DNA from: Candidatus Woesearchaeota archaeon
GTDB lineage: Archaea > Nanobdellota > Nanobdellia > Woesearchaeales > GW2011-AR4
Direction of reading: 5' to 3'
Assembly (NCBI GenBank): GCA_018303655.1
Contig: JAGVXT010000035.1
Location: 1 to 35,614, forward strand
Length of the DNA: 35,614 bases
Shown here: one piece after another, positions 1 through 7,475 of the stretch
Numbering within the stretch: the stretch's first letter is position 1
Layout: the number at the start of each line of letters is the position of its first letter
Translations under genes and position numbers: made by a program
The notes under the pieces: generated by a model
Seen by the model: only the letters and a program-made list of their open reading frames with translations
Databases searched by the model: none
Told to the model about the DNA's origin: nothing

Positions 1-1
1 A

Positions 2-268
2 TATGACTTATTAAAGTATTTTGCTAATAAGACGGAAGGGTATGTTGGCGCTGACATAGAGGCAGTATGCAGGGAAGCTGCAATATTGGCTTTAAGAGAA
101 GACATTGAGTCCAGAGAAATTGGTATAACTCATTTTGATAAGGCTCTTCAGAAAGTAAGACCCAGTGTGACAAAAGACGTTGAAAAAGCCTACGAGGAGC
201 TGCAGGAGCATTTCACTGCTGCAAGGGCAAAGCAGATGCTTGATGAAAAGCCCGGATATATGGGATAA
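2..268 (+). CDS. CDC48/VCP-like AAA ATPase, C-terminal end (partial)
   Basis: The reading frame is open from base 2, so only the last 88 residues of a larger gene are present. They contain GYVGADIEAVCREAAILALRE, which matches the sensor-2 and C-terminal helical region of the second AAA module in CDC48/p97 proteins. An ITHFDKALQKVRPSV segment follows, typical of the helical bundle ending that module. CDC48 is a hexameric ATP-driven unfoldase that feeds substrates to the archaeal proteasome or dismantles complexes; that role comes from the family, since the Walker motifs lie outside the window. A proteasome-activating nucleotidase or other AAA protein is less likely given the KVRPSVTKD ending. 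The next gene starts 3 bases after the stop, which suggests co-transcription. Confidence 0.8.
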   Translation, partial: YDLLKYFANKTEGYVGADIEAVCREAAILALREDIESREIGITHFDKALQKVRPSVTKDVEKAYEELQEHFTAARAKQMLDEKPGYMG

Positions 269-271
269 AAA

Positions 272-532
272 ATGGCAAAACTTAAGGGAACAAAAATAGG
301 GCTTGCTTTGGGAGCAATGCTCGCAATTCTCTACACATTGCGCACGATTGTTTTGCTGTTGTTTCCTGATTTTGTTGTTAACTGGACAAATAAAATAATG
401 TATAATATGATTTCTATAAAAACGCCAGTAATAACTATGGATGCCTTTGTTACAGGGATTATTGTCCTATTCATTGCAGGCTTCATCTGGGGCGTTGTAT
501 TTTCAGCGGTTTATAACAAAATAGTAAAGTAA
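272..532 (+). CDS. Small two-helix membrane protein, DUF5676-like
   Basis: This 86-residue protein has two hydrophobic segments, about residues 9-31 and 57-80. They are separated by a short polar stretch containing an FPDF motif, and a basic tail (YNKIVK) follows. The layout (lysine-rich start, a first helix ending in ALFP-like residues, then a second helix) resembles the two-TM family DUF5676, but I recognise this by style only. No catalytic or metal-binding motif is visible. It starts 3 bases after the CDC48-like gene, so the two are probably co-transcribed; a role as a membrane partner would be speculation. The next gene has its own TATA box. Confidence 0.6.
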   Translation: MAKLKGTKIGLALGAMLAILYTLRTIVLLLFPDFVVNWTNKIMYNMISIKTPVITMDAFVTGIIVLFIAGFIWGVVFSAVYNKIVK

Positions 533-542
533 TTTCGCAACC

Positions 543-550
543 TTTAAATA
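543..550 (+). promoter_or_regulatory. TATA box for the gatD operon
   Basis: TTTAAATA lies with its centre about 26 bp before the gatD ATG at 573. This is the spacing expected when transcription starts at or next to the start codon, so the mRNA is probably leaderless. No Shine-Dalgarno sequence precedes the ATG. Confidence 0.7.
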
Positions 551-572
551 AACTCATTCTAACTTTTTATTT

Positions 573-1868
573 ATGAAACCGGAATATGGCGACATAGTAA
601 AAGTCCATACTGAAGAGCAGGCTTATGAAGGAATTCTGATGCCAAGGCCTGAGATTTTTGAGAAAGACCACACAATCATAAAGCTGGAAAACGGCTACAA
701 CATAGGAATTGACAATACAAGAATAAAAAAAATTGAAGTCATTAAAAAATATGAAAAGAAAAAAGAGGAAAAGCATAAATTAAGCCATAAAAAAGGTCTG
801 CCGACAGTTTCAATTCTCTCTTTTGGCGGCACTATCTCCTCAAGGGTTGACTACAGGACAGGAGGCGTTTATGCTGACTATACAGCAGAGGATTTTGTTG
901 AGATGCTGCCTGAACTAAAGAATGTCGCAAACCTGAAGGCAGAGAAGGTGATGGGCATCATGAGCGAGGATTTTGACGCAGAAGTGTGGAAGCTTATGGC
1001 AAGAAGGATTGCAAAAGAACTTAATGATGGTGAAGTTTCTGGAGTCATTGTGACTCAAGGCACTGACACTTTACATTTCTCGACAGCTGCAATGTCATTT
1101 TTCCTTAGGAACCTTAACAAGCCTGTTGTGTTTACAGCAGCGCAGAGAAGCATTGACAGAGGCTCTTCAGATGCTTTCTCAAATTTATTATGCGCTGTTA
1201 ACGCTGCTTCAAAGTTTGATGCAGCTTCTATTGTCACCTGCATGCATGGGACAAGCGATGATAGTTACTGCATATTAAATCGGGGAACAAAAGTAAGGAA
1301 AATGCACACAAGCAGAAGGGATGCTTTTCGCCCGATAAATGAGCTTCCGCTGGCCAAAGTTTATGAAGACGGAAAAATCGAGGTTTTGAACAATAATTAC
1401 AGCAAGAGAAACAACAACAAAGTGGATGTTGCTGATAAATTTGAGGAAAAAACAGCGCTTGTTTATGTTTATCCCGGAATGAATCCTGATGTTCTTGATT
1501 ATTACCGCGAGAAAAAGTATAAAGGGGTTGTGATTGCTGCCACAGGGCTTGGGAATGTTTCAACAATGAATCCAAAATTTTTATTAACAAAAAAAATAAA
1601 AGAATTGACTGACAATGGAATTCCTGTAATTATCACTAGCCAGACATTGTATGGAAGAGTGCATCCATTTGTTTATTCCCCATTGAGAAAGCTGTCAATT
1701 GAGTTAAACTGCATCTTTGCAGAAGATATGCTGCCGGAAACTGCTTATGTAAAGCTTGGCTGGGTGCTTGCGCAGGCGCATGACATTGAAGAAGTGAAGG
1801 AAATGATGCTGAGAAATTATGCAGGAGAGATAAGCGAAAGGACTGATGAAAAGGCGTTTTTGTACTGA
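573..1868 (+). CDS. gatD: Glu-tRNA(Gln) amidotransferase subunit D (asparaginase-like)
   Basis: GatD releases ammonia from glutamine or asparagine and passes it to GatE, which converts Glu-tRNA(Gln) to Gln-tRNA(Gln). The 431 residues match the usual family length. An N-terminal domain (about 1-58, GDIVKVHTEEQAYEGILMPR) precedes the asparaginase fold from about residue 77. Visible active-site motifs are GGTI (85-88), the TQGTDT block (161-166) with the Thr-Asp pair, and the AAQRSIDRGSSD segment. The archaea-specific partner gatE lies in the same operon, separating this from a free L-asparaginase. The start has a TATA box about 26 bp upstream and no ribosome site. The stop codon overlaps the next ATG by one base, so translation is probably coupled. 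Confidence 0.95.
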   Translation: MKPEYGDIVKVHTEEQAYEGILMPRPEIFEKDHTIIKLENGYNIGIDNTRIKKIEVIKKYEKKKEEKHKLSHKKGLPTVSILSFGGTISSRVDYRTGGVYADYTAEDFVEMLPELKNVANLKAEKVMGIMSEDFDAEVWKLMARRIAKELNDGEVSGVIVTQGTDTLHFSTAAMSFFLRNLNKPVVFTAAQRSIDRGSSDAFSNLLCAVNAASKFDAASIVTCMHGTSDDSYCILNRGTKVRKMHTSRRDAFRPINELPLAKVYEDGKIEVLNNNYSKRNNNKVDVADKFEEKTALVYVYPGMNPDVLDYYREKKYKGVVIAATGLGNVSTMNPKFLLTKKIKELTDNGIPVIITSQTLYGRVHPFVYSPLRKLSIELNCIFAEDMLPETAYVKLGWVLAQAHDIEEVKEMMLRNYAGEISERTDEKAFLY

Positions 1869-2107
1869 TGATTCCAATCCAGGATTTGTTAAACAAAATC
1901 AAGTGGGACAAAAGGGAAAATCCCAGTGAACACATGATTTTTTATTTTGACAGGATTTTGAAAAAATTAATAAAGATCCCTTACATGAAAATAAAAAGAA
2001 TTGAAGGCACTTTTATGGTTTTAGATAATGAGGAAGAAACAGACATTCCTTTACATAGAGTTAAAAAAGTAACTAAAAACAATGAGGTTGTTTGGGAGAG
2101 GAGATGA
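1868..2107 (+). CDS. MJ1316/DUF504 (UPF0248) family protein
   Basis: This 79-residue protein matches the archaeal UPF0248/DUF504 family. It opens with PIQDLLNKIKWDKRENP, corresponding to the family's LNRIRWDPRENP motif, and ends with IPLHRVKKVTKNNEVVWER, corresponding to the IPYHRI...GEVIW block. Pfam names the family MJ1316 RNA cyclic group end recognition domain after a computational prediction; I know of no strong experimental support. The start overlaps the gatD stop (TGATG) and its stop overlaps the next ATG (ATGA), so it sits inside the gatD-gatE operon. A role in RNA end recognition would fit an operon devoted to aminoacyl-tRNA synthesis, but that is inference. Confidence 0.85.
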   Translation: MIPIQDLLNKIKWDKRENPSEHMIFYFDRILKKLIKIPYMKIKRIEGTFMVLDNEEETDIPLHRVKKVTKNNEVVWERR

Positions 2108-2397
2108 GAAGAAAAACTCAAGCATTAATCGTTGCATTAAACATGCTGATTGGAGGAACAGCTGCTTATAAAGTTAGTCCTTATCTGCCCAGAGTTGAAT
2201 TTGTTGAAAAATATGTTTTGCCTGGTTATAATCCACAAAATTTCTACGGCAAGATTATGAATGGCGTTGTAGTAGGTTTAGTAAGCGGTGGATTGGCATT
2301 GCTTGTTACAGAGAGCTTCATAAGTCCTGTCGTCCATGAAATAAAAAGAACTAAAGAAGAAGAGGAACTAAGCTCGCTTGGACTTGATGACAAATAA
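2104..2397 (+). CDS. Small membrane protein in the gatDE operon
   Basis: A 97-residue protein of unknown function. I chose the ATG at 2104 because it forms an ATGA overlap with the preceding stop; the frame could extend to a TTG at 2092. It has a basic start (MRRKTQ), a hydrophobic segment at about residues 8-25, a loop with several prolines and aromatics, a second hydrophobic segment at about 55-77, and an acidic tail with KEEEELSSLGLDD. Two membrane spans are likely. I do not recognise a family. Tight packing between the DUF504 gene and gatE indicates co-transcription but does not reveal its role. Confidence 0.65.
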   Translation: MRRKTQALIVALNMLIGGTAAYKVSPYLPRVEFVEKYVLPGYNPQNFYGKIMNGVVVGLVSGGLALLVTESFISPVVHEIKRTKEEEELSSLGLDDK

Positions 2398-2401
2398 TAA
2401 A

Positions 2402-3847
2402 ATGGAAATAAACTATGAAAAACTAGGCTTCAGGTGCGGCTTGGAAATCCACCAGCAGCTGGAAGGCAAAAAGCTGTTCTGCAGTTGCCCAACTCTGAAC
2501 TCCGACAAAGAAGCTGATATTAAAATTGAGAGAAAATTGAAAGCAGTTGCCGGTGAAACAGGCGATATAGACATTGCAGCAGAATTTGAAATGCTGAAAA
2601 ACAGGAAAATAATCTACCAAGGCAATTCAGAGGATGTCTGCCTTATAGAAACAGATGAATCACCGCCAAACCCAATAAATAATCAAGCTTTGGAAACAGC
2701 AATAAAGATTGCTTTGATTTTAAATGCAAGGATTGTTGACGAAATCCAGATAATGAGGAAGACTGTTGTTGATGGCAGCAATGTAAGCGGGTTTCAAAGA
2801 ACTGCGCTAATTGCAATGGATGGCTTTATTGACACTTCTCTTGGAAAAGTAAGAATTCCAACAATCTGCTTAGAAGAGGAAGCAGCCCAAAAAATAGAAG
2901 AAGGCAAGGATTTTGTAAGGTACAGGCTTGACAGGCTTGGGATTCCGTTGATAGAAATAGCAACAAGCGCTGACATAAAAAATGCTGAGCATGCAAAGGA
3001 AGCTGCAGCCCATATGGGAATGGTGCTAAGAAGCGTTGAAAATGTAAAAAGAGGGCTTGGCACAATAAGACAGGATGTAAACATTTCAATCAAAGAAGGC
3101 GCAAGGACAGAAATAAAAGGGTTTCAGGACCTGAAAAGCATCCCAAAAGTCATAGAATATGAGGTAAAAAGGCAGCTTGATGAAATTAAGCACGGCAAAA
3201 AACCTGAACGAGGTGTAAGAAAAGCAGAGCCGGATTTTACAACAAGCTTCCTGAGGCCATTGCCGGGAGCAGCGCGCCTTTATCCTGAAACAGATGTGCT
3301 GCCTACAAGAATTGGCAAAGATTACATTGAAGGATTAAGGAAAAAACTGCCGAAATTATTAACGGAAAAAGTCAGCGATTATGCGGCAAAATACAGTTTG
3401 CCCAACGATTTGGCAAAAGAATTGGTTGAAAACGAGAATTTTGAAAATTTTGCCAAAAAATTTAGCAAAATAGGGCCATTGGCAATAGCGAATGCATTAA
3501 TCAATATTCCAAAAGAAATCAAAGCAAGGTTTAATCTTGACCCTTCAAAGCTGAAAAATGAAGATTTTGAAGAAGTTTTAAGCTATCTGAATCAGGGAAA
3601 AATAGCAAAGGAAGCGGTAATTGACTTGCTAATCAAAAAAATAAAAAATGAGAAAATTGACCTTAACCAGTTTGAAGCTGCTTCTGAAAAACAATTGGAA
3701 GAAGAAATCAGGAAAATAGTCAAAGAAAAGCCAAATTTAAACATGAGCGCATACATGGGGCTTGTAATGGCAAAGCACAGGGGCAGGGTTGACGGGAAGA
3801 TTGCGATGGAGATATTAAAAAGAGTCCTTGGACGATTAATTATTTAA
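2402..3847 (+). CDS. gatE: Glu-tRNA(Gln) amidotransferase subunit E, lacking the AspRS-like insertion
   Basis: GatE activates Glu-tRNA(Gln) with ATP and accepts ammonia from GatD. The ATG at 2402 puts the family start MEINYEKLGFRCGLEIHQQL at the N-terminus; an upstream in-frame ATG at 2387 overlaps the previous gene and is less likely. KKLFCSCP (23-30), ETDESPPNP (83-91) and LPGAARLYPETDVLP (287-301) are GatE/GatB core motifs. Family GatE is about 620-630 residues and carries an AspRS-like (GAD) insertion between the EVKRQ helix and the RPLPGAARMYPETD motif. Here only about 28 residues separate them, and the protein is 481 residues. The helical and YqeY-like tail is kept, ending with the MGLVMAKHRGRVDGK motif. 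It is GatE rather than GatB because of GLEIHQQL and the linked gatD. Confidence 0.93.
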   Translation: MEINYEKLGFRCGLEIHQQLEGKKLFCSCPTLNSDKEADIKIERKLKAVAGETGDIDIAAEFEMLKNRKIIYQGNSEDVCLIETDESPPNPINNQALETAIKIALILNARIVDEIQIMRKTVVDGSNVSGFQRTALIAMDGFIDTSLGKVRIPTICLEEEAAQKIEEGKDFVRYRLDRLGIPLIEIATSADIKNAEHAKEAAAHMGMVLRSVENVKRGLGTIRQDVNISIKEGARTEIKGFQDLKSIPKVIEYEVKRQLDEIKHGKKPERGVRKAEPDFTTSFLRPLPGAARLYPETDVLPTRIGKDYIEGLRKKLPKLLTEKVSDYAAKYSLPNDLAKELVENENFENFAKKFSKIGPLAIANALINIPKEIKARFNLDPSKLKNEDFEEVLSYLNQGKIAKEAVIDLLIKKIKNEKIDLNQFEAASEKQLEEEIRKIVKEKPNLNMSAYMGLVMAKHRGRVDGKIAMEILKRVLGRLII

Positions 3848-3850
3848 ATA
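3843..3850 (+). promoter_or_regulatory. TATA box for the 91-residue orphan
   Basis: TTTAAATA overlaps the gatE stop codon and is centred about 24 bp before the ATG at 3871. It suggests a separate leaderless transcript for the next gene. Confidence 0.55.
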
Positions 3851-3870
3851 AGTACAAAATTCTTATTTCA

Positions 3871-4146
3871 ATGTCAAACAGTGGACGACGTGTCGTAAGC
3901 GAAAAAGTAGTTATTAATCCTTTGATTCCCGATAATAGGCTTGATAGAATAATCACAATTTTATTGGGTGAAGATAGGCGCGCAATTGGAATAGAGGCAA
4001 AATCGAAACGACATCCTGCAAGCGTTGTGACCGAGTGGTCATCGAAAGGACAGTTTTCTGAAGATTCTTTAAAAGGACATCTTGGAAGGAGAGGTGTATC
4101 TGCGGAACAATATTCTGAGTATATCAAGCAATATCTTAACTATTAA
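3871..4146 (+). CDS. Hypothetical protein, 91 aa
   Basis: I do not recognise this protein. It is basic and hydrophilic, with a strand-rich first half (RRVVSEKVVINPLIP, then DRIITILLGEDRRAIGIEAK) and a helical, polar second half (SEDSLKGHLGRRGVSAEQYSEYIKQYL). It has no cysteines, signal peptide or membrane segment. The start is supported by a TATA box about 24 bp upstream. The opposite strand has a similar open frame (3840-4127) that lacks this promoter signal. A small cytoplasmic regulator or nucleic-acid-binding protein is possible, but nothing here proves it. Confidence 0.6.
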   Translation: MSNSGRRVVSEKVVINPLIPDNRLDRIITILLGEDRRAIGIEAKSKRHPASVVTEWSSKGQFSEDSLKGHLGRRGVSAEQYSEYIKQYLNY

Positions 4147-4155
4147 ATATTGCAA

Positions 4156-4166
4156 ACATTTAAAAC
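4156..4166 (+). promoter_or_regulatory. TATA box for the 80-residue orphan
   Basis: ACATTTAAAAC is centred about 27 bp before the ATG at 4188. The spacing predicts a leaderless transcript. Confidence 0.55.
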
Positions 4167-4187
4167 AAAAGAAGATTTCTTATAATT

Positions 4188-4430
4188 ATGGCATTCGGAA
4201 AGTTTGACAAGAGTTTGGACAAGGAATTGTTTTCAGAGGTTATACCGTTTGAAACAACAAGAATAACCGTTGGAGTTTTCTCCTACAATGACGGAGAAAA
4301 GAAGCTTCAAATTTCAAGAGAAAACATGAGCCAAAACGGCGAATGGAGCTTTGCAAAGCTCGGCAGGATGTTCAAGGATGAGGCTGAGAAAGTAATTCCG
4401 GTTATGGAAAAAGCGTTAAAGTATATGTAG
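4188..4430 (+). CDS. Hypothetical small protein, 80 aa
   Basis: An 80-residue soluble protein of unknown function. Residues 23-55 look like beta strands (TTRITVGVFSYNDGEKKLQISRE), followed by NGEWSFAKLGRMF and a C-terminal helix. This strand-rich core with an xxGEWxxxKxG turn followed by a helix loosely recalls the PC4/Whirly-like single-strand DNA-binding fold, but the similarity is weak and by eye. A TATA box about 27 bp upstream supports the start. The next gene begins 4 bases after the stop. Confidence 0.6.
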   Translation: MAFGKFDKSLDKELFSEVIPFETTRITVGVFSYNDGEKKLQISRENMSQNGEWSFAKLGRMFKDEAEKVIPVMEKALKYM

Positions 4431-4433
4431 CAA

Positions 4434-4796
4434 ATGGATAAAGAAGATAAAATTTTGGACTTAAAGTTAAGAATTATAGATTTAAAGCTTGAAAAAGAAA
4501 AAGATATTCATCAATCTGTCTTCGTACTATTGATAGGGGTAGTCACATTTTTTATGACATCTAGCATTATCATAGGTACTCTAAGAGAGTATTTAAATGG
4601 GATTATTCAATCAATAATAACTTGGAAGGCTTACTTTTCAATACCTACCTTGATTTTAATTATTATTTTACCAGCATTAGTAGTAGGGTACATAACCAAC
4701 AAAATTACCAATTTATACTTTAAATCAAAAGAAAGAATATATGATGATAAAATAAAAGAAATTGAAGGTATAATATCCAACTTAAAAGGTAAATAA
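4434..4796 (+). CDS. Membrane protein with terminal coiled coils, 120 aa
   Basis: Residues 1-24 are a charged heptad-like helix (KEDKILDLKLRIIDLKLEKEK). Two membrane segments follow at about 26-47 and 67-90, and then a second charged helix (SKERIYDDKIKEIEGIISNLKGK). The spans would leave both charged helices on the same, probably cytoplasmic, side, so an oligomer held by coiled coils is plausible. I do not recognise a family. Its codon use is more AT-rich than the ATPase genes. It begins 4 bases after the preceding orphan and is probably co-transcribed with it. Confidence 0.6.
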   Translation: MDKEDKILDLKLRIIDLKLEKEKDIHQSVFVLLIGVVTFFMTSSIIIGTLREYLNGIIQSIITWKAYFSIPTLILIIILPALVVGYITNKITNLYFKSKERIYDDKIKEIEGIISNLKGK

Positions 4797-4826
4797 ATCT
4801 AAACTTTTAAAGGCATTAATAATAAG

Positions 4827-4901
4827 CGCGCCGGGGAGGATTCGAACCCCCGGCCTAAAGGTTAGGAACCTTTCGCTCTATCCAAGCTGAGCTACCGGCG
4901 C
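4827..4901 (-). tRNA. tRNA-Arg (anticodon CCU)
   Basis: On the minus strand the acceptor stem is GCGCCGG/CCGGCGC with discriminator G at 4827. The D stem is GCTC/GAGC with loop AGCTTGGATA. The anticodon stem AAAGG/CCTTT encloses loop TTCCTAA, which gives anticodon CCU and so Arg for AGG codons. The T arm is GGGGG-TTCGAAT-CCTCC with one G-U pair. There is no intron and CCA is not encoded. A TATA-like TTTTTAAAATAT lies about 25-35 bp upstream on the minus strand (4924-4936). Confidence 0.93.
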
Positions 4902-4996
4902 ATTCATAGCTGGTTATTTAGGCATATTTTAAAAACTTACTTCTAACGACATATTTATAAGTGCTTAAAGAACACTTTGCTGTACTTTACCAGTAA

Positions 4997-5009
4997 TATT
5001 TATATATAA
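4997..5009 (+). promoter_or_regulatory. TATA region of the A-type ATPase operon
   Basis: TATTTATATATAA is centred about 31 bp before the first ATPase gene (ATG 5034). A second TATA-like box, ATATTTATAA, lies at 4951-4960. Between them is the short inverted repeat AAGTG...CACTT. Either box, or both, could drive the operon. Confidence 0.6.
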
Positions 5010-5033
5010 CCATCATAGCGCATTTTTCCCAAA

Positions 5034-5351
5034 ATGGAAGCTGAAATCCTGACAGAGATTAAAGATGCTGAAAAAAAGGCAGATGAAATTATAGAGAGGG
5101 CAAAAAGCGAAAAAGAGCGCATGCTGCAGGAAGCAATAAGGAATTCTTCAAAATTACTGGGAGAAAAGGAAAACGAAATAAAGAAACTGCAGGAAAAAAA
5201 GATAATTGACTTCAGGGACAAGGCCAGGCTTATCAAAGAGGAAAAATTGGCAGAAGGCAAAGTAGCAGTAAAGCAGTTAAAGGCAAAAGCGGAAAAAAAC
5301 ATTGCAAAGGCAGTCGAGCTTGTAATCAAAAAATTTGAAGAGACAGTCTAA
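5034..5351 (+). CDS. ahaH: A-type ATP synthase subunit H (peripheral stalk)
   Basis: A 105-residue, almost wholly helical and highly charged protein. Its heptad-like sequence begins EILTEIKDAEKKADEIIERAKSEKE, matching subunit H/G of archaeal ATPases. H pairs with subunit E as the right-handed coiled coil of the peripheral stalk that holds the A3B3 head against the rotor torque. No membrane segment is present, as expected. It is the first gene of the nine-gene operon and ends one base before the subunit I start. The minus-strand frame opposite (5000-5329) is a shadow of its repetitive codons. Confidence 0.85.
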   Translation: MEAEILTEIKDAEKKADEIIERAKSEKERMLQEAIRNSSKLLGEKENEIKKLQEKKIIDFRDKARLIKEEKLAEGKVAVKQLKAKAEKNIAKAVELVIKKFEETV

Positions 5352-5352
5352 A

Positions 5353-7209
5353 ATGCTGAAGCCATACCAGATGAGCAGTGTCATAATAACAGGCCCTAAC
5401 ATTATCCAGGAAACCGTCATTAAAGAGCTTCACAATCTGAAAATACTGCACATAGTTGAGCACTCAAAAAATGAACTTGCTGACATCGGCAAGCCATTAG
5501 AGAGCGCAAACAAACTTTCTGAAACCTTAGTCAGGATAAGGGCACTAATTGCAGCCTTGAACATCAAAAAGGAAGAAACCGGATTTGAGACAGGCAAAGG
5601 CTTGCTGGAAATAGAGTCAGCAACAAAAAAGCTGAACCAGGAGGCAAGCTCCAATCTTGATGAATTAAGAAAGACAGAGGAGCAATTATCAAAAAACCAG
5701 GCTGCAAAGAATGAACTGGAAATCCTGAAAGACATTGACGTGCCTCTGGAATCACTTACGTCATACAAATCACTGGCTTATTTTACGGGCTACATCGGGA
5801 ATAAAAGCAGCGTAAATTTTTTGAAAGAAGAATTATCAAAAATAACAGATAAATTCATGGTGCTTGGCAGCATTGCCGGGAAAAAACAGTTTATAGTCTT
5901 GTTTGTTGAGGCAAAAAATAAAGAGCAGGCAAGCAGCATCTTGAACAGGCACAATTTTTCCCCAGTTAATCTTGCAAATATAAGCAATTTAAAAGGAAAT
6001 GCATCAGCCAATTTAAAAAAACTGGAAGGGGAAGCAAAAAAGCTCCAGCAAAGAAAAGAAGCAATTAGAAAAAACCTGAATCAATTATCCGCAGACCACA
6101 AAGGATTTTTGCTGGCAGCAGACGAATTTCTGAGCGAGCAGCTTGAAAAGGCGGAAGCTCCTTTGAAGTTTGCATCAACGCAAAGCAGCTTCCTCATCAA
6201 GGGATGGATCCCAAGCGAGGAATTGAGCAATTCTATAGGAAGATTGAACAAAGTTGCGAAAAATAAAATATTCGTGCATTTCGAGCCAGCAAAAAAAGAG
6301 GACAAGGTGCCTGTAAAGCTGAAAAATCCGGGATATGCAAAGGCGTTTGAGTTTTTTATTGACCTGTACGGCATGCCCACTTACAGGGAAATTGACCCAA
6401 CATTTTTCATATTCCTGACATTCCCAATATTTTTTGGGATTATGCTTGGAGACATTGGATATGGGACTATAAGCTTTATGATTTTTTGGATTTTGAAAAA
6501 GAAAATGCCAAAAGCAAGGAATTTCTTTAACATATTGCTTCTTGCGTCTTTTGTTTCTATTTTATTTGGACTTTTATATGGGGAATTTTTTGGAGAAGAG
6601 AAAATTTTAGAGCTTGAACTGCCACATTTGTTGAGCAGAGTGCATGACATGTTTACTTTATTGTATCTTTCAATTGGAATTGGGGTTGTGCATGTAAATA
6701 TTGGATTGATAATAGGTTTTATTAATGAGATAAGATCCCATGGGTTTATGCACGCTGTTTACGCAAAAGCAAGCTGGGTCATTCTGCAGGCTGGAATTGC
6801 CTTGCTGGCACTGACATATTTCAAAATGATTGCAATTTCTCCGTTGATTGGAGCTGTATTTTTGGCTTTGGCTGTTCTGATGCTTCTCAAAGGAGAAGGT
6901 GTTAAAGGACTTATAGAGCTGCCGAGCATATTGACAAACATAATGTCATACGCAAGATTAATGGCCATTGGATTGTCATCTGTTATTTTGGCTGTTATTG
7001 TGAACGACTCTTCAAAAGAATTTTTCCACAAAGGCGGCTTTTTTATAATTGTGGGAGTGTTGATTTTGATTATTGGCCACACAATTAATATCATGCTTGG
7101 ATTATTGGGAAGCTTTTTGCACTCATTAAGGCTTCATTATGTTGAGTTTTTTTCAAAATTTTTCCACGGCGGTGCAAAGAAATACCAGCCGTTTGGAGCA
7201 AAGGAATAA
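5353..7209 (+). CDS. atpI: A-type ATP synthase subunit I (a)
   Basis: This 618-residue protein is the membrane stator subunit forming the ion half-channels beside the K-ring. The first ~330 residues are soluble and helical with coiled-coil stretches (for example NLKKLEGEAKKLQQRKEAIRKNL). The C-terminal half holds about seven to eight membrane helices, beginning near PTFFIFLTFPIFFGIMLGDIGYG. The family motif SILTNIMSYARLMAIGLSS carries the essential arginine that interacts with the K-subunit carboxylate. I used the ATG at 5353, two bases after the subunit H stop, not the in-frame TTG at 5335. A possible SD for the next gene lies just past its end. Confidence 0.93.
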   Translation: MLKPYQMSSVIITGPNIIQETVIKELHNLKILHIVEHSKNELADIGKPLESANKLSETLVRIRALIAALNIKKEETGFETGKGLLEIESATKKLNQEASSNLDELRKTEEQLSKNQAAKNELEILKDIDVPLESLTSYKSLAYFTGYIGNKSSVNFLKEELSKITDKFMVLGSIAGKKQFIVLFVEAKNKEQASSILNRHNFSPVNLANISNLKGNASANLKKLEGEAKKLQQRKEAIRKNLNQLSADHKGFLLAADEFLSEQLEKAEAPLKFASTQSSFLIKGWIPSEELSNSIGRLNKVAKNKIFVHFEPAKKEDKVPVKLKNPGYAKAFEFFIDLYGMPTYREIDPTFFIFLTFPIFFGIMLGDIGYGTISFMIFWILKKKMPKARNFFNILLLASFVSILFGLLYGEFFGEEKILELELPHLLSRVHDMFTLLYLSIGIGVVHVNIGLIIGFINEIRSHGFMHAVYAKASWVILQAGIALLALTYFKMIAISPLIGAVFLALAVLMLLKGEGVKGLIELPSILTNIMSYARLMAIGLSSVILAVIVNDSSKEFFHKGGFFIIVGVLILIIGHTINIMLGLLGSFLHSLRLHYVEFFSKFFHGGAKKYQPFGAKE

Positions 7210-7231
7210 TCAAAACTATGGAGGTAAAAAA

Positions 7232-7468
7232 ATGGCAGCAGACATATCAACCGGGCTGATAGCCCTTGGATCCGGGCTTGCAATTGGAATCAGCGCTATT
7301 GCAGCAGCTATTGCTGAGAAGGAGATAGGTGCAGCGGCAGTTGGCGCAATGGCCGAAAAGGAAGAGCTTTTTGGTAAGGGACTTATCCTTACTGTAATAC
7401 CGGAAACACTGGTTATATTCGGGCTGGTTGTTGCTATACTGATATTGAACCTGGCAAAAGGAGGTTAA
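7232..7468 (+). CDS. atpK: A-type ATP synthase proteolipid subunit K (c)
   Basis: The 78-residue protein has two membrane helices: glycine- and alanine-rich at about 8-28, and LILTVIPETLVIFGLVVAILIL at about 51-72. Glu58 in the PET motif is the carboxylate that carries the coupling ion around the rotor ring. The protein is the short two-helix form rather than a duplicated 16-kDa one. The ATG at 7232 has a good ribosome site, GGAGGT at 7220-7225; an earlier in-frame start at 7139 would overlap subunit I. The motif reads PETLVIFG rather than the PETQ found in many sodium-dependent rotors, so proton coupling seems likelier, but this rests on few residues. Confidence 0.93.
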   Translation: MAADISTGLIALGSGLAIGISAIAAAIAEKEIGAAAVGAMAEKEELFGKGLILTVIPETLVIFGLVVAILILNLAKGG

Positions 7469-7475
7469 TCATAAA

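Noticed and set aside
2402-3847. Reading this gene as gatB of the bacterial GatCAB enzyme, given its 481-residue length
   Set aside because: The GLEIHQQL start and linkage to gatD fit GatE, and no gatA or gatC is in the window.
3840-4127. Minus-strand 95-residue frame opposite the 91-residue orphan
   Set aside because: The plus-strand frame has a TATA box at the right distance; the minus one has no comparable promoter and overlaps the gatE end.
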